A DNA stretch of 64,000 nucleotides, taken from assembly GCA_030715135.1 (NCBI GenBank), contig JAUYVH010000002.1, forward strand, positions 62,001-126,000, in the 5' to 3' direction. This document shows positions 46,740-54,958 of the stretch, in pieces. This stretch comes from Keguizhuia sedimenti. Lineage in GTDB: Bacteria; Pseudomonadota; Gammaproteobacteria; Burkholderiales; Burkholderiaceae_D. Position numbers and translations under genes: made by a program. The notes under the pieces are model-generated. The model did no database searches and was not told where the DNA came from. It was given only the letters and a program-made list of their open reading frames with translations. How positions within the stretch are numbered: the stretch's first letter is position 1; the number at the start of each line of letters is the position of its first letter.

Positions 46740-47134
46740 AGTGGCCCGTCACTTGGAAAGTCCGGCCTGCGCAGCTGGAGGCAACAACGCACTTCTTCGA
46801 GAACCGCTGTCAGTTCCTGCCGCAAGTGCTCGATGTATGCGGCGTCGCTTGATGCTTCGTTGCGCCGGGCCAGCCTTTCCAATTCCTCCATCTCTTCAGA
46901 GCACTGGACTGCCCCCACCAGCGCCAGCGAACTCTTGAGAGCATGCGCATACTGGGAGATGGCTGCGTGGCGACCTTCGCGAAGATTCGCCTCCAGCGAA
47001 AACATCATGTCCGGAACGATCCTCAGAAATACGCCCAGCAAATGGGTGACGGAATCCTCATTATTCTCGGTGGCCTTCATCAGGACCTCCAGGTCAATCC
47101 GTTCTGGTTTGTGTGTCAGCATATGAGGATTCAT
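46736..47134 (-). CDS. Histidine phosphotransfer (HPt) protein
   Basis: A 132-residue helical protein. The phosphotransfer motif is YAHALKSSLALVGA with His64. The helices before and after fit a four-helix HPt bundle. It would pass phosphate between the receiver proteins of this cluster. It lies between a stand-alone receiver (76 nt upstream) and REC-EAL (4-nt overlap), on the same strand. The first ATG has no clear ribosome-binding site; ATG 47122 is an alternative. Confidence 0.88.
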   Translation of the reverse strand: MNPHMLTHKPERIDLEVLMKATENNEDSVTHLLGVFLRIVPDMMFSLEANLREGRHAAISQYAHALKSSLALVGAVQCSEEMEELERLARRNEASSDAAYIEHLRQELTAVLEEVRCCLQLRRPDFPSDGPL

Positions 47135-47210
47135 TACGATTTAGAAATTGCTTCGGCAGAGTGACAGGGCCATGATGCGCATCTGAATAGCAGACGTTTT
47201 CCGTGCACCC

Positions 47211-47627
47211 TCAGCAGTTTTTCTGCGGCACGGAGTCACCGGGAAGCCATCTATGCAGCGCCACGCGCAGGTCGTTGATCTGGGTCGGCTTCGAAATATG
47301 TCCATCCATACCGACTTCAAAGCAGCGCGTCCTGTCCTCTTCCATCGTGCTGGCAGACAAAGCCACAATATGAAGCCGCGCCTGGCAGGCAGCTTCGGTT
47401 TGGCGGATGCGTCGTGTCAACTCGTAGCCATCCATTACTGGCATCTGGCAATCCGTGAGAAGAATCGAGCATTCGTTTTTTGTCAGCCAGGCAAGCGCCT
47501 CCGCGCCGTTGCAGGCAACCGCTATGTCGGCAAAGCCTATGCGCCTAAGCTGACGAACGATAATGTCTTGGTTCATGGCGTTATCTTCCACCACGAGAAT
47601 TTTCAAGGTGCTTGTCATTGCGCTCAT
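47211..47627 (-). CDS. Stand-alone receiver domain protein
   Basis: A 138-residue CheY-like protein. The acidic pair is in VVEDNAMNQ, the phosphoacceptor in LLTDCQMPVMDGYEL, the Thr/Ser in ALSAST and the Lys in SKPTQI. The style is that of the receiver ends of hybrid kinases, so it may be a separated D1 domain of the kinase encoded directly upstream, whose stop overlaps this start by 4 nt. It probably feeds the HPt protein. Confidence 0.9.
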   Translation of the reverse strand: MSAMTSTLKILVVEDNAMNQDIIVRQLRRIGFADIAVACNGAEALAWLTKNECSILLTDCQMPVMDGYELTRRIRQTEAACQARLHIVALSASTMEEDRTRCFEVGMDGHISKPTQINDLRVALHRWLPGDSVPQKNC

Positions 47628-49312
47628 GCTGCAGTTTCGCTTTCTGTATTGGAGTGCGGACAGTCGTCGTTCTGTTGCAGCGGCAGCACCACGCTGATTG
47701 CCGTGCCCATTCCTGGAGAAGATTCGACATGGATTTCTCCGCTGAGCAGTCGTACCAGTTCCTTCACGATTGCCAGTCCCAGGCCGGTTCCCTCGGCTGA
47801 GCGCGAATTTCCCGAATCAACCTGGAAGAATTTTTCAAAGATCATGGACTGGACGCCTTCGGGAATGCCTACCCCAGTATCAGCAACCCGGAACCGCAAT
47901 TCGTTTCCTTCAACTGAAACATCCAGCCGAATGCTCCCCGTGTCTGTAAATTTCACGGCGTTATGCAGCAGATTGTTGAGAATCTGCAGGATTTTCATTC
48001 TGTCGCATGACACTTCATCTGGCACGTTGCCAGCCACCCGGAACTCCAGTTGCAAGCCTTTGGCGGCGGCGGTGCTGCGATGCGTATTGACTGCCTGGGT
48101 TGCCAGCTTCCGGATGTCTTCCATAGACAGCGATACTGCAATCTGGCCTTCTTCAATCTTGTTCAGGTGCAGCAAGGCGTTGACCAGCGATAGAAGATGC
48201 TGGCCGCTGTCGTGAATGTTTTTCGCAAATGTCCTTAGCTCACCGTCCGGCAAGTCTTCATGCAGGAATTCGGCATATCCGAGAATGCCGTTCAGCGGCG
48301 TGCGCAATTCGTGGGACATATTGGAAAGGAACTGCGTCTTGGCGGCGCTCGCGCTCAATGCATGCTGGCGGCTGCGGATGAGCCGCACGATGAGCAGCGC
48401 CAGGATGGTGCTCAGGACAATGATCACGATGGTGGTGAAGGCCGCTTGCCGCAGTACCTGGCTCCGGATTGCCATATAGGGCTGCAAAAGGTCTTCCTGA
48501 TCTATCCCTACAACGACATACAAGGGATAGGCCTCGATCTTGCGGTAGGCATACAGGCGTACCCGCTGATCGATCACGCTTTTGCTGAGCACCACCCCGC
48601 TCTTTACTAACTTGAGCGCTTCAAAAACGTCGCTGCCGCTGACATCCTGCCCGATCTGCGAACCATTTCCTGCACGCCGCGCGCGAACAATCCCGTCTTC
48701 TCCTATCAGTGCGATGGAGCTGTGTTTACCAATCCTCGCGGATTCATACAGCCGGGTAAAGTAAAAAGGGTCCATTGATACCACCACGACACCGGCGTAG
48801 CTGCCGTCGGGATGCGCGATGCGCCTGGTCAGCTGAATTGACCATTTTCCCGACACTCTTCCCAGTACCGGCTTGCTGACAAAGAGGCCGTCGACCAGGT
48901 TGTCGCGATGGACCCGGATATGCTCGCGGTCGGAAAGATTGACCGACTTGAAGGGTTGTGTCGATAAAACGAGATCGCCCTTCAAATCGACAATTGAATA
49001 CAGATTGAAAATATCGTCGAGTATCACGCCGCTGCGAAGCAGGCGGTTGATGTCAAGACGTTTTCCCTCGGTCTGATATCCAAATTTCAGGAACTGGACC
49101 GCCTGGTCCGCCGATTGAATCGTACGTGCCGTATGCTCTTCGAATATCCGGGCGAAGCTTGTTACGTCCCGCTCCGCGCCGGCGATGAATTTTTCCTTTG
49201 CGTTATCCAGGTGCTTGAGCGTGACCCACCACACCACTCCAACCAGAAAAACAGCGAGAAAGCAGACCAGCAGCGCCGGTGAGTACTGTTTGAGTTTTTG
49301 CGTTACAAACAC
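47624..49312 (-). CDS. Membrane histidine kinase with Cache-type sensor
   Basis: A 562-residue kinase with a helix at about 13-33, a periplasmic region of about 250 residues (SIVDLKGDLVLSTQPF and PDGSYAGVVVVSMDP are dCache-like), a helix at about 290-312, HisKA with SNMSHELRTPLNG and HATPase with LNNLLHNAVKFTD and GTGLGLAIVKELV. It starts with GTG. The receiver that such kinases usually carry is encoded as a separate gene right after it. Cache domains bind small molecules such as amino or organic acids; the ligand is unknown. Confidence 0.9.
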   Translation of the reverse strand: MFVTQKLKQYSPALLVCFLAVFLVGVVWWVTLKHLDNAKEKFIAGAERDVTSFARIFEEHTARTIQSADQAVQFLKFGYQTEGKRLDINRLLRSGVILDDIFNLYSIVDLKGDLVLSTQPFKSVNLSDREHIRVHRDNLVDGLFVSKPVLGRVSGKWSIQLTRRIAHPDGSYAGVVVVSMDPFYFTRLYESARIGKHSSIALIGEDGIVRARRAGNGSQIGQDVSGSDVFEALKLVKSGVVLSKSVIDQRVRLYAYRKIEAYPLYVVVGIDQEDLLQPYMAIRSQVLRQAAFTTIVIIVLSTILALLIVRLIRSRQHALSASAAKTQFLSNMSHELRTPLNGILGYAEFLHEDLPDGELRTFAKNIHDSGQHLLSLVNALLHLNKIEEGQIAVSLSMEDIRKLATQAVNTHRSTAAAKGLQLEFRVAGNVPDEVSCDRMKILQILNNLLHNAVKFTDTGSIRLDVSVEGNELRFRVADTGVGIPEGVQSMIFEKFFQVDSGNSRSAEGTGLGLAIVKELVRLLSGEIHVESSPGMGTAISVVLPLQQNDDCPHSNTESETAA

Positions 49313-49377
49313 TGAGTTCTTTCATCGGAAAACCATGTCGCACTTGCCGCATCATGTCATTCCGCTACTTGTTGGAT

Positions 49378-49977
49378 TCACAAAGCCATACGCTGCTTGA
49401 AGGCACAACATGCGCGCAGATATCCCCGCAACTCTTCGATTGGCGCCGGTTTGGCGAAAAACGTAACGCCCGGCGGGATGCCGCCGCGCGCGTCGAGTTC
49501 GGATGGCTGGATGCCGGATATGACTAATATATTGATGTGGCGTAACTGAGGCTTCGCCATCACCGTTTCCATGACTTCATAACCGTCGATGCCATTCATC
49601 ATGATGTCCAGCAATAGAATGTCCGGCGGATCAGAACCGATTTCAATCAAGGCGCGATAGCCGCTGCTGCAGAAAGTCACCTCCATCGACAAACCCCAGG
49701 ACTTGAACTGCACGTCGTACAGTTCGCGCATCAAGAGATCGTCTTCAACAACAAGCAGCCGCGAAGGCAATGGCTGCTCCTCGCCTGCAAGCTTGCCGCT
49801 TCCCGTAGATGCCTTATAGGACAACACCGAAGACAGTGGAATGCGACGATGTCCGCCTTTCGTCTTCCACGCCTCGATCTCCCCCGTTTCAACCAGCTTT
49901 TGCACTGAAGAGACGGACATGCCAAGTATCTCGGCAGCCTTCTGAGTTGTGCAGACTTCTACTTGTTCCTTGATCAT
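49378..49977 (-). CDS. Excisionase-type HTH fused to a receiver domain
   Basis: A 199-residue protein of unusual order. Residues about 8-55 are a MerR/excisionase-like helix-turn-helix (CTTQKAAEILGMSVSSVQKLVETGEIEAWKTKGGHRRI). After a short linker comes a receiver (about 72-195: VVEDDLLMR, phosphoacceptor in LLLDIMMNGIDG, Lys in FAKPAP). The HTH lies ahead of the receiver, opposite to the common order. A motif SG-X7-8-RGGIPP near 165 is shared with the divergent receiver at 50104-50541. It precedes the Cache kinase gene by 65 nt on the same strand. Confidence 0.85.
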   Translation of the reverse strand: MIKEQVEVCTTQKAAEILGMSVSSVQKLVETGEIEAWKTKGGHRRIPLSSVLSYKASTGSGKLAGEEQPLPSRLLVVEDDLLMRELYDVQFKSWGLSMEVTFCSSGYRALIEIGSDPPDILLLDIMMNGIDGYEVMETVMAKPQLRHINILVISGIQPSELDARGGIPPGVTFFAKPAPIEELRGYLRACCAFKQRMAL

Positions 49978-50103
49978 TGTCTAAAGAAATGACTGTTGCG
50001 CATAGGAACATTTTCGATGCTACAATCAAATTTGTCAATTTATTTGATTAATTCAATAAAATCGTTTTTTGGTTGTATTTTTTACCAACTTGAAAGGCTC
50101 CTC

Positions 50104-50541
50104 ATGCAAAAAGAAAAGCGGATTCCCGTTCTAGTGGTCGAAGATAATGAACTTCTCTTGAGTTTTTATGCTTCCAGCCTTTCTGATCTGGCCGAAGTTA
50201 GGCTCATTACGGCCCAAAACGGATTCGAGGGTCTGATCGAGGTGTCAGCACATAATCCGCAAATCGCAATAGTTGATCTTGATATGCCGCGCTTCAATGG
50301 ATTCCAGATGCTGGGCATCCTCGCAAAAGACACGTCGTACTGCCCGAAACACATTTTTGTCGTTTCAGGTCTGGATGAAGAGGAAATTGAACGCAGGGGC
50401 GGCATTCCCCCACATGCAGAACTGGTACCCAAGAAACGCATCAGTGCTGAATCGATTCATTCCATGGTGAAGGAAAAGCTGCTTCTCATGAAAAACACCA
50501 CTTGTGCGACCGATGTGCGGTCAATTTCGCACATGGCCTGA
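50104..50541 (+). CDS. Stand-alone receiver protein
   Basis: A 145-residue CheY-like protein with VVEDNELLL, phosphoacceptor in IVDLDMPRFNG, Ser in VVSG and Lys in VPKKR. It shares the motif RGGIPP after the switch residue with the HTH-receiver protein encoded divergently, 126 bp away. I chose ATG 50104 (AAAGG upstream); the frame is open from 49996 but the extra residues are hydrophobic and not receiver-like. The tail beyond about 125 is unstructured (NTTCATDVRS). Confidence 0.85.
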   Translation: MQKEKRIPVLVVEDNELLLSFYASSLSDLAEVRLITAQNGFEGLIEVSAHNPQIAIVDLDMPRFNGFQMLGILAKDTSYCPKHIFVVSGLDEEEIERRGGIPPHAELVPKKRISAESIHSMVKEKLLLMKNTTCATDVRSISHMA

Positions 50542-50554
50542 TAAGCATTCAGCT

Positions 50555-50580
50555 ATTGCCTGCCTATAGAGGAAGGCAAT
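50555..50580. terminator. Possible bidirectional hairpin between convergent genes
   Basis: ATTGCCT (50555-50561) pairs with AGGCAAT (50574-50580) across a 12-nt loop, 14 nt after the stop of the receiver gene. No T-run follows on either strand, so it is a weak candidate. Confidence 0.35.
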
Positions 50581-50631
50581 AACATGCAATTCCATGCTGC
50601 CCTTCTTTGCAACGCAATAAAAGCGAAACAG

Positions 50632-50667
50632 TGGCGGCAAGCATGGCGGCAAGCATGGCGGCAAACA
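50632..50667 (+). repeat. Three tandem 12-bp repeats
   Basis: The unit TGGCGGCAAGCA occurs at 50632-50643 and 50644-50655, and once more with one change (AAACA end) at 50656-50667. It lies in the 192-bp space between the convergent receiver and phospholipase genes. Being a multiple of three and non-coding, it is probably a slippage product. Confidence 0.8.
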
Positions 50668-50733
50668 TCAATGGCAGCTAGCGGCCTGCGGCGATCACCA
50701 ACCGGTGAACCTCTCTTTCTCGCCGATCTATTT

Positions 50734-51819
50734 TTAAAAATCGACCAGGATGCCGAATCCAAATACCTTCTGATGGGCATCATAGTCAATAAGACTATAT
50801 CCATAGCCGTTGAAATATTGCACATATCCCTTCAGGTTCGAGACCAGCGGAAACGCCCAACCGAGCTGCGCGGCTCCTTTGTCCGTGGAGAAGTTGTAGC
50901 GCGCAAGCAGCGACAATTCATGACCGCTCCATCGGTAGGTGCCGAGCACGTCTCCGTGCCCCATATAATCGACGATCCTTGGATTGTCATCCGTGTCATT
51001 GTCTTCATTGATGCGCTTCCATACCCGTGTCAGCATCGAGAAATTTTCATGTTCAAACCCTAACTGGGCATAGACACGGTTCCAGCTACGCGAAAGTGAG
51101 GATACCTGCCCGTTGGATTGATGCGATATCCCCAGGTTAAGGAAACGCATTTTCAGCGCGAGAAGATTGACATCGAGAGGAATGACCGCCATCAGCTCTG
51201 GCTGATAATTACTTTCCCGGAATGGACTGGATGCCTTCGTGTTCTGAGCCTGCCAGAAACTACGCTGCGTATATCCGAACCAGATATCCATCGGCGTACC
51301 CATCGGCTCCTGCAACAGCTTGAACTTGAATCCAAGCTGAAACGCAAGCTCGGAATCGGAGAGGCGGCCCGCATTCGGCGCAACGCCCCGGAAAGGCAGA
51401 TAAGGATCGGCATTAGGAGAAGGGTTGTATGTGCCGATGAAATAATTGTCCTGATGCGGCCTGAAATGAAAAATCCCGCGCTTATCCGATGCATCCACTT
51501 CCCAATGCCTTGACAGGTCCGATGTCGTTAACGCTCCAAAGTCCCCACTCTCCCGGGCGACAGACTTCTGCTCGACGGGAAGCGAGGCGACGCCTCCCGG
51601 CCCGCTTTGTTCTGGCACGGCTTCAGCCTCGGAGGAAGCAAGGCGGTCATAACAAACCAGCCTTTCCTTGTCGTCGGCAACAGCCGCACATTTCCTGAAC
51701 TGCTGGGACAGCTCTTCCGCCCATGCCGGGGACGAGCAAACCAGAAAAAGACTTAAAGCGTTCAGCACTATCCGGCGAACCCGTGTCGAGCAAGGTGCAA
51801 CCGGAATTTCAGAAGGCAT
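50734..51819 (-). CDS. pldA: Outer-membrane phospholipase A (OMPLA)
   Basis: A 361-residue protein. The signal peptide ends near SSPAWA. A short cysteine module (FRKCAAVADDKERLVCYDRLA) and a linker precede the beta-barrel (about 90-361). The active-site motif GISHQSNGQ carries His and Ser, and an Asn lies further on. The barrel ends in the outer-membrane signature with terminal Phe. The enzyme hydrolyses phospholipids in the outer leaflet of the outer membrane, needs calcium and is active as a dimer. The start is uncertain: ATG 51819 gives a normal signal peptide, while the frame is open to 52119. No strong ribosome-binding site is present. Confidence 0.88.
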   Translation of the reverse strand: MPSEIPVAPCSTRVRRIVLNALSLFLVCSSPAWAEELSQQFRKCAAVADDKERLVCYDRLASSEAEAVPEQSGPGGVASLPVEQKSVARESGDFGALTTSDLSRHWEVDASDKRGIFHFRPHQDNYFIGTYNPSPNADPYLPFRGVAPNAGRLSDSELAFQLGFKFKLLQEPMGTPMDIWFGYTQRSFWQAQNTKASSPFRESNYQPELMAVIPLDVNLLALKMRFLNLGISHQSNGQVSSLSRSWNRVYAQLGFEHENFSMLTRVWKRINEDNDTDDNPRIVDYMGHGDVLGTYRWSGHELSLLARYNFSTDKGAAQLGWAFPLVSNLKGYVQYFNGYGYSLIDYDAHQKVFGFGILVDF

Positions 51820-52733
51820 CCGGCCTGCCGGTTTGGCAATATCTGCCTGCAAGCGAACATCCTTATTGCACATGCGTCGCCGCTGGCAGGATTGATGCCC
51901 TGTTCGTTCCGCAGGCAAGGCCGCTACGCCACCGGACAAGACGCCCGGAATCGTTTTGCTGGCCGCAGCTTTAATTGGATTTATTAGCGGCTGAAAGATC
52001 TTTTTATATTTCATTACCAGGCCCGTTGTACTGTCGGATTCCGCATCGCATGACATGATACGTGCAGTTTCAATATGGATCTGCATGTTGCGGCTTCGTT
52101 GCACCCATTGAACCGGCAATTCCGCCGAACCCGGATTTTCAATGCAGATTTTTTCAAAGTGCTCGAGATTCCTTGTCTGCCGTTATTTTGCCGCTCCCGC
52201 ATTTCAGGCAAAGCAATATGATTCCTGCAGGCACTCTTGCGAAGACGAACCACGGTTGACGAAAAAGCAGAACGCGATATACTCGGCTTGTCTTTAAGCG
52301 CACCCTATGAATACTCTGAACAAAGCTGCCATTCTCATGAATCGCTTTTGTTTGACCTCTTGCCGAGGAGTATTTCGTTCGTCCCTATCCTTGGCGGTAC
52401 AAGCCAAGTCCTCTGGCCTGCCATTCATTTCTGCAAGACAGGCTCGCTCCGAAACATCCGCCGCGCGAGGCACTGCCCGTCTCTCCTGAGCTCGGAGAGT
52501 GCAACAAGGATCGCCTAGAGGTCTGTCCCTGCACTGCCCCGAGCAACCCACGAATTTGAAAGCAAGCGTGCCTTAACGGCGCCTTGAAAAACTGGGCGAA
52601 TCATTTTTTGTTCGAATCCGCGCGTAACAAGCTAGTTCACGCATCGCATGCAATAAAGCGATATCGCAGCATTTTCCAGTAAGCAGCAAGAAACACCTTG
52701 TTCGATGCTCTTAAACCCAAACATGAGGAACAC
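51820..52733. other. Intergenic stretch of about 900 bp, partly the open 5' extension of pldA
   Basis: The pldA frame stays open to 52119 but the added residues have no signal peptide or recognisable domain. From 52120 to 52733 I find no supported gene. A 60-codon frame at 52307-52489 lacks a ribosome-binding site. A sequence GTTCGAATCC at about 52610 looks like a tRNA T-loop, but no cloverleaf can be built. The stretch could hide a small RNA. Confidence 0.4.
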
Positions 52734-53147
52734 ATGGAAATGAAACCCAACATCATACTGTCGTCGCTGGACCTTGAGCGCATTGAACAACTGCTGGAGT
52801 CCCTGCCGGACTCACAATACTCGATGCATGCGTCGCTGCTGGAGGAAATCAGCCGTGCCGAGGTCATGGAACCTAAGGATATTCCGCCAACCGTGGCCAC
52901 GATGAACTCCACGCTACGCTTTGTAGTCGAGCCGTCTTCCATGGAAGTCTGCGCAACGCTGGTATATCCAAGGGATGCCAACGGCGATCAAGGAAAAATT
53001 TCGGTGCTTGCGCCGATCGGGACAGCTCTTCTGGGCTTGTCGGTCGGAGAGTGCATTGAATGGATGGGGCCGAACGGCGACCGGATAAGCGTACAGCTAA
53101 AGGAAATCCTGTATCAGCCTGAACGGGCCGGCGAGCTTCATCGGTAA
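52734..53147 (+). CDS. rnk: Nucleoside diphosphate kinase regulator (Rnk-type)
   Basis: A 137-residue protein with an N-terminal coiled domain (ILSSLDLERIEQLLES) and a C-terminal GreA/GreB-type FKBP-like domain (LVYPRDANGDQGKISVLAPIGTALLGLSVGE). This is the Rnk layout: such proteins bind RNA polymerase in the secondary channel but lack the acidic Gre tip. AGGA precedes the ATG at 52734; the frame is open 12 codons further. Its exact role in this bacterium is not known. Confidence 0.85.
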   Translation: MEMKPNIILSSLDLERIEQLLESLPDSQYSMHASLLEEISRAEVMEPKDIPPTVATMNSTLRFVVEPSSMEVCATLVYPRDANGDQGKISVLAPIGTALLGLSVGECIEWMGPNGDRISVQLKEILYQPERAGELHR

Positions 53148-53508
53148 TTGAAATCGATACAAGCAGCGCAGTCGAATCGAATATGGTGATTGAATCTGTA
53201 AACCGATGAAGCGATAAACTGATGTGCGGAATCGCCAATGTCGCGGTGCCCTTTCCGCGCTTGTGATTGCCGGCGGCGAGACTTTCTTGAATATGGCAGC
53301 GGCATCACGATGCGCTTGCAATGGGCCCGCCATTCGCTGAGCGCGGTTTGTTTTCATGCAGGAAATACTGTCACGATGTTGACTACATGACATCATGTGT
53401 CCAGCGCGACATATGTGAAAATTCATTTAATGACAACTTTATCCGCTAAATACAGGAAAAATCTTCTATTTGCGTTCTGGTAATTCGCTGATTTAAGGAG
53501 GAAAATTG
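53148..53508. other. Intergenic stretch of about 360 bp upstream of a small ORF and aminotransferase
   Basis: No gene is supported. It contains a perfect palindrome at 53385-53398 and an AT-rich stretch (about 53410-53490) that could hold the promoter of the following unit. Confidence 0.45.
53385..53398. promoter_or_regulatory. Perfect palindrome ACATGA-CA-TCATGT
   Basis: Six-base arms with a two-base centre, about 110 bp upstream of the small ORF at 53509 and 250 bp upstream of the aminotransferase gene. This has the size of an operator for a dimeric regulator such as GntR or LysR types. No regulator gene is adjacent, so the binding protein is unknown. Confidence 0.4.
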
Positions 53509-53628
53509 ATGCAGGCGGCCGGCAAGCTGTCCGCCTTTAACGATTTCAAGAGTTTAAGATGCATTGCGCGGCATGTAATTCGGCTCGCGGAATGCAGGAA
53601 AAACCTCATTTTTCAAGACCTTATATAA
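53509..53628 (+). CDS. 39-residue ORF upstream of the aminotransferase, possible leader peptide
   Basis: The ATG lies 7 nt after a perfect AAGGAGG (53495-53501), one of the best Shine-Dalgarno sequences in the window. The product (MQAAGKLSAFNDFKSLRC at the start) has no signal peptide or run of a single amino acid. It ends 20 nt before the aminotransferase start, which itself has no strong ribosome-binding site. Translational coupling or a leader role is therefore plausible. No homolog is recognised. Confidence 0.5.
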   Translation: MQAAGKLSAFNDFKSLRCIARHVIRLAECRKNLIFQDLI

Positions 53629-53648
53629 CACTCTGAGCTGCTCACATC

Positions 53649-54860
53649 ATGGAAACCGTACTCCCGCCCCCAGTAATGTCGCTTGACCATATTTTGCCCG
53701 AGGAACCCTTGCTGATGATGGGGGCAGGGCCGGTGCCGATTCCTCACAAAGTAGCGTACGCAAATTCGATCGTGATCAATCACCTGGGCGAGACCATGAA
53801 CAGGGTGATCGAACAGGTGAAGGATATGGGCCGCTATGTCTTCCAAACCGTATCCGGCCATGTGTTGGGCGTTGCGGGACCCGGCTCGGCGGCAATGGAG
53901 ATGGCAATCTGCAATCTCGTCGCACCAGGCGCCAAAGTCCTTTGTGTGTGCAACGGCCTCTTCAGCCGCCGGATGGCCGAGATGGCTACTCGCGTCGGCG
54001 GCAATGTGGTCATCATGGACGTTCCCAATAATGAAACGGCCGAGCCGGCCGCGGTGGAAGAATATCTGAAGAACGGCTCGTTCGACGTGTTGACCATCGT
54101 CCAGGGCGAGACCTCCAATACGGTCTGGAACCGGAACGTCGGAGCGATTTCCCAGTTGGCCAATTCTTATGGATGCCTGACGATCGTGGACGCAGTCTGC
54201 ACCCTGAGCACCATGCCTCTGGAAATGGACCTCTGGAAAATAGATGCCGTGATCACCGGAGGCCAGAAAGGATTGTCATCCATTCCCGGCGTGTCGCTGG
54301 TCGCATTTTCGGATAAAGCCTGGGAAAGAATCGAACACCGGGACTACAAGATTGCACACTGGTGCCTGGACGCGGTGCTCTCAAACCAGTTCTGGAATCT
54401 CAAGTCCTATCACTATACGGCTCCGGTATCCGGTATCCTGGCGTTGCACGAAGCATTGCGGCTGGTCTGCGACGAGACGCTTCCGTTGCGTTTCCAGCGA
54501 CATGAAGTCTGCTCAAAGGCATTGCAACGCGGAATAGAATCAATGGGGCTTGAATTGCTTGTGCCCGAATATGCGCGCCTGAATTCTGTGCTTGGTGTGG
54601 TCATCCCCGCAGGCATTTCTCCGGATCTCGTGCGCTCTCATATGTCGAAGGTCCATCGCGTCGAAGTTTCCGGAGCGTTCGGACAAAGCATGGTGCGCAT
54701 TGGGCAGATGGGCGAACAAAGTCGTGCGCATAACCTGTTCAAGACCTTGCATGCATTAGGCGCCAGCTTGAAGCATAGCGGAGCAAAAATCGATCTTCCG
54801 TCCGGTATTGCAGAATTGGAAAAAGGCTTGTCGCAGGAACTTGCGAACACGTTCGCCTGA
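53649..54860 (+). CDS. Class V aminotransferase (alanine/serine-glyoxylate aminotransferase family)
   Basis: A 403-residue pyridoxal-phosphate enzyme. The N-terminal glycine motif PLLMMGAGPVPIP fits the family, and the central TSNTVWNRNVGAISQLANSYGCLTIVDAVCTLS has the cofactor-binding Asp. The Schiff-base lysine is in TGGQKGLSSIPG. It would move an amino group from serine, alanine or a related donor to glyoxylate or another keto acid; the true substrate cannot be fixed from sequence. The family also contains 2-aminoethylphosphonate and pyridoxamine enzymes. It is preceded by a small ORF and convergent with the HPF gene. Confidence 0.85.
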   Translation: METVLPPPVMSLDHILPEEPLLMMGAGPVPIPHKVAYANSIVINHLGETMNRVIEQVKDMGRYVFQTVSGHVLGVAGPGSAAMEMAICNLVAPGAKVLCVCNGLFSRRMAEMATRVGGNVVIMDVPNNETAEPAAVEEYLKNGSFDVLTIVQGETSNTVWNRNVGAISQLANSYGCLTIVDAVCTLSTMPLEMDLWKIDAVITGGQKGLSSIPGVSLVAFSDKAWERIEHRDYKIAHWCLDAVLSNQFWNLKSYHYTAPVSGILALHEALRLVCDETLPLRFQRHEVCSKALQRGIESMGLELLVPEYARLNSVLGVVIPAGISPDLVRSHMSKVHRVEVSGAFGQSMVRIGQMGEQSRAHNLFKTLHALGASLKHSGAKIDLPSGIAELEKGLSQELANTFA

Positions 54861-54890
54861 AATTGCTTGTGATGGATTGTGAGTTTCTCT

Positions 54891-54923
54891 GGCCAACGCT
54901 GATGCCTCGCATCGACGTTGGCC
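54891..54923. terminator. Strong hairpin between convergent genes
   Basis: GGCCAACG pairs with CGTTGGCC, and inside it GATGC pairs with GCATC around a CTC loop, with a 2-by-2 mismatch between the two stems. It lies between the stops of the aminotransferase (54860) and HPF (54959) genes. There is no T-run directly after either side, so it may act with Rho or as a 3'-end barrier for both transcripts. Confidence 0.55.
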
Positions 54924-54958
54924 CGCAGCCCACATTAAAAAATTAGAAGATTCTGGTT

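Noticed and set aside
52307-52489. 60-codon frame upstream of rnk
   Set aside because: No ribosome-binding site, no recognisable pattern and an overlapping open frame of similar quality on the other strand.
52605-52625. GTTCGAATCC, which looks like a tRNA T-arm loop
   Set aside because: No matching acceptor, D or anticodon arms can be found in the 80 bases around it, and no CCA-end context is present.
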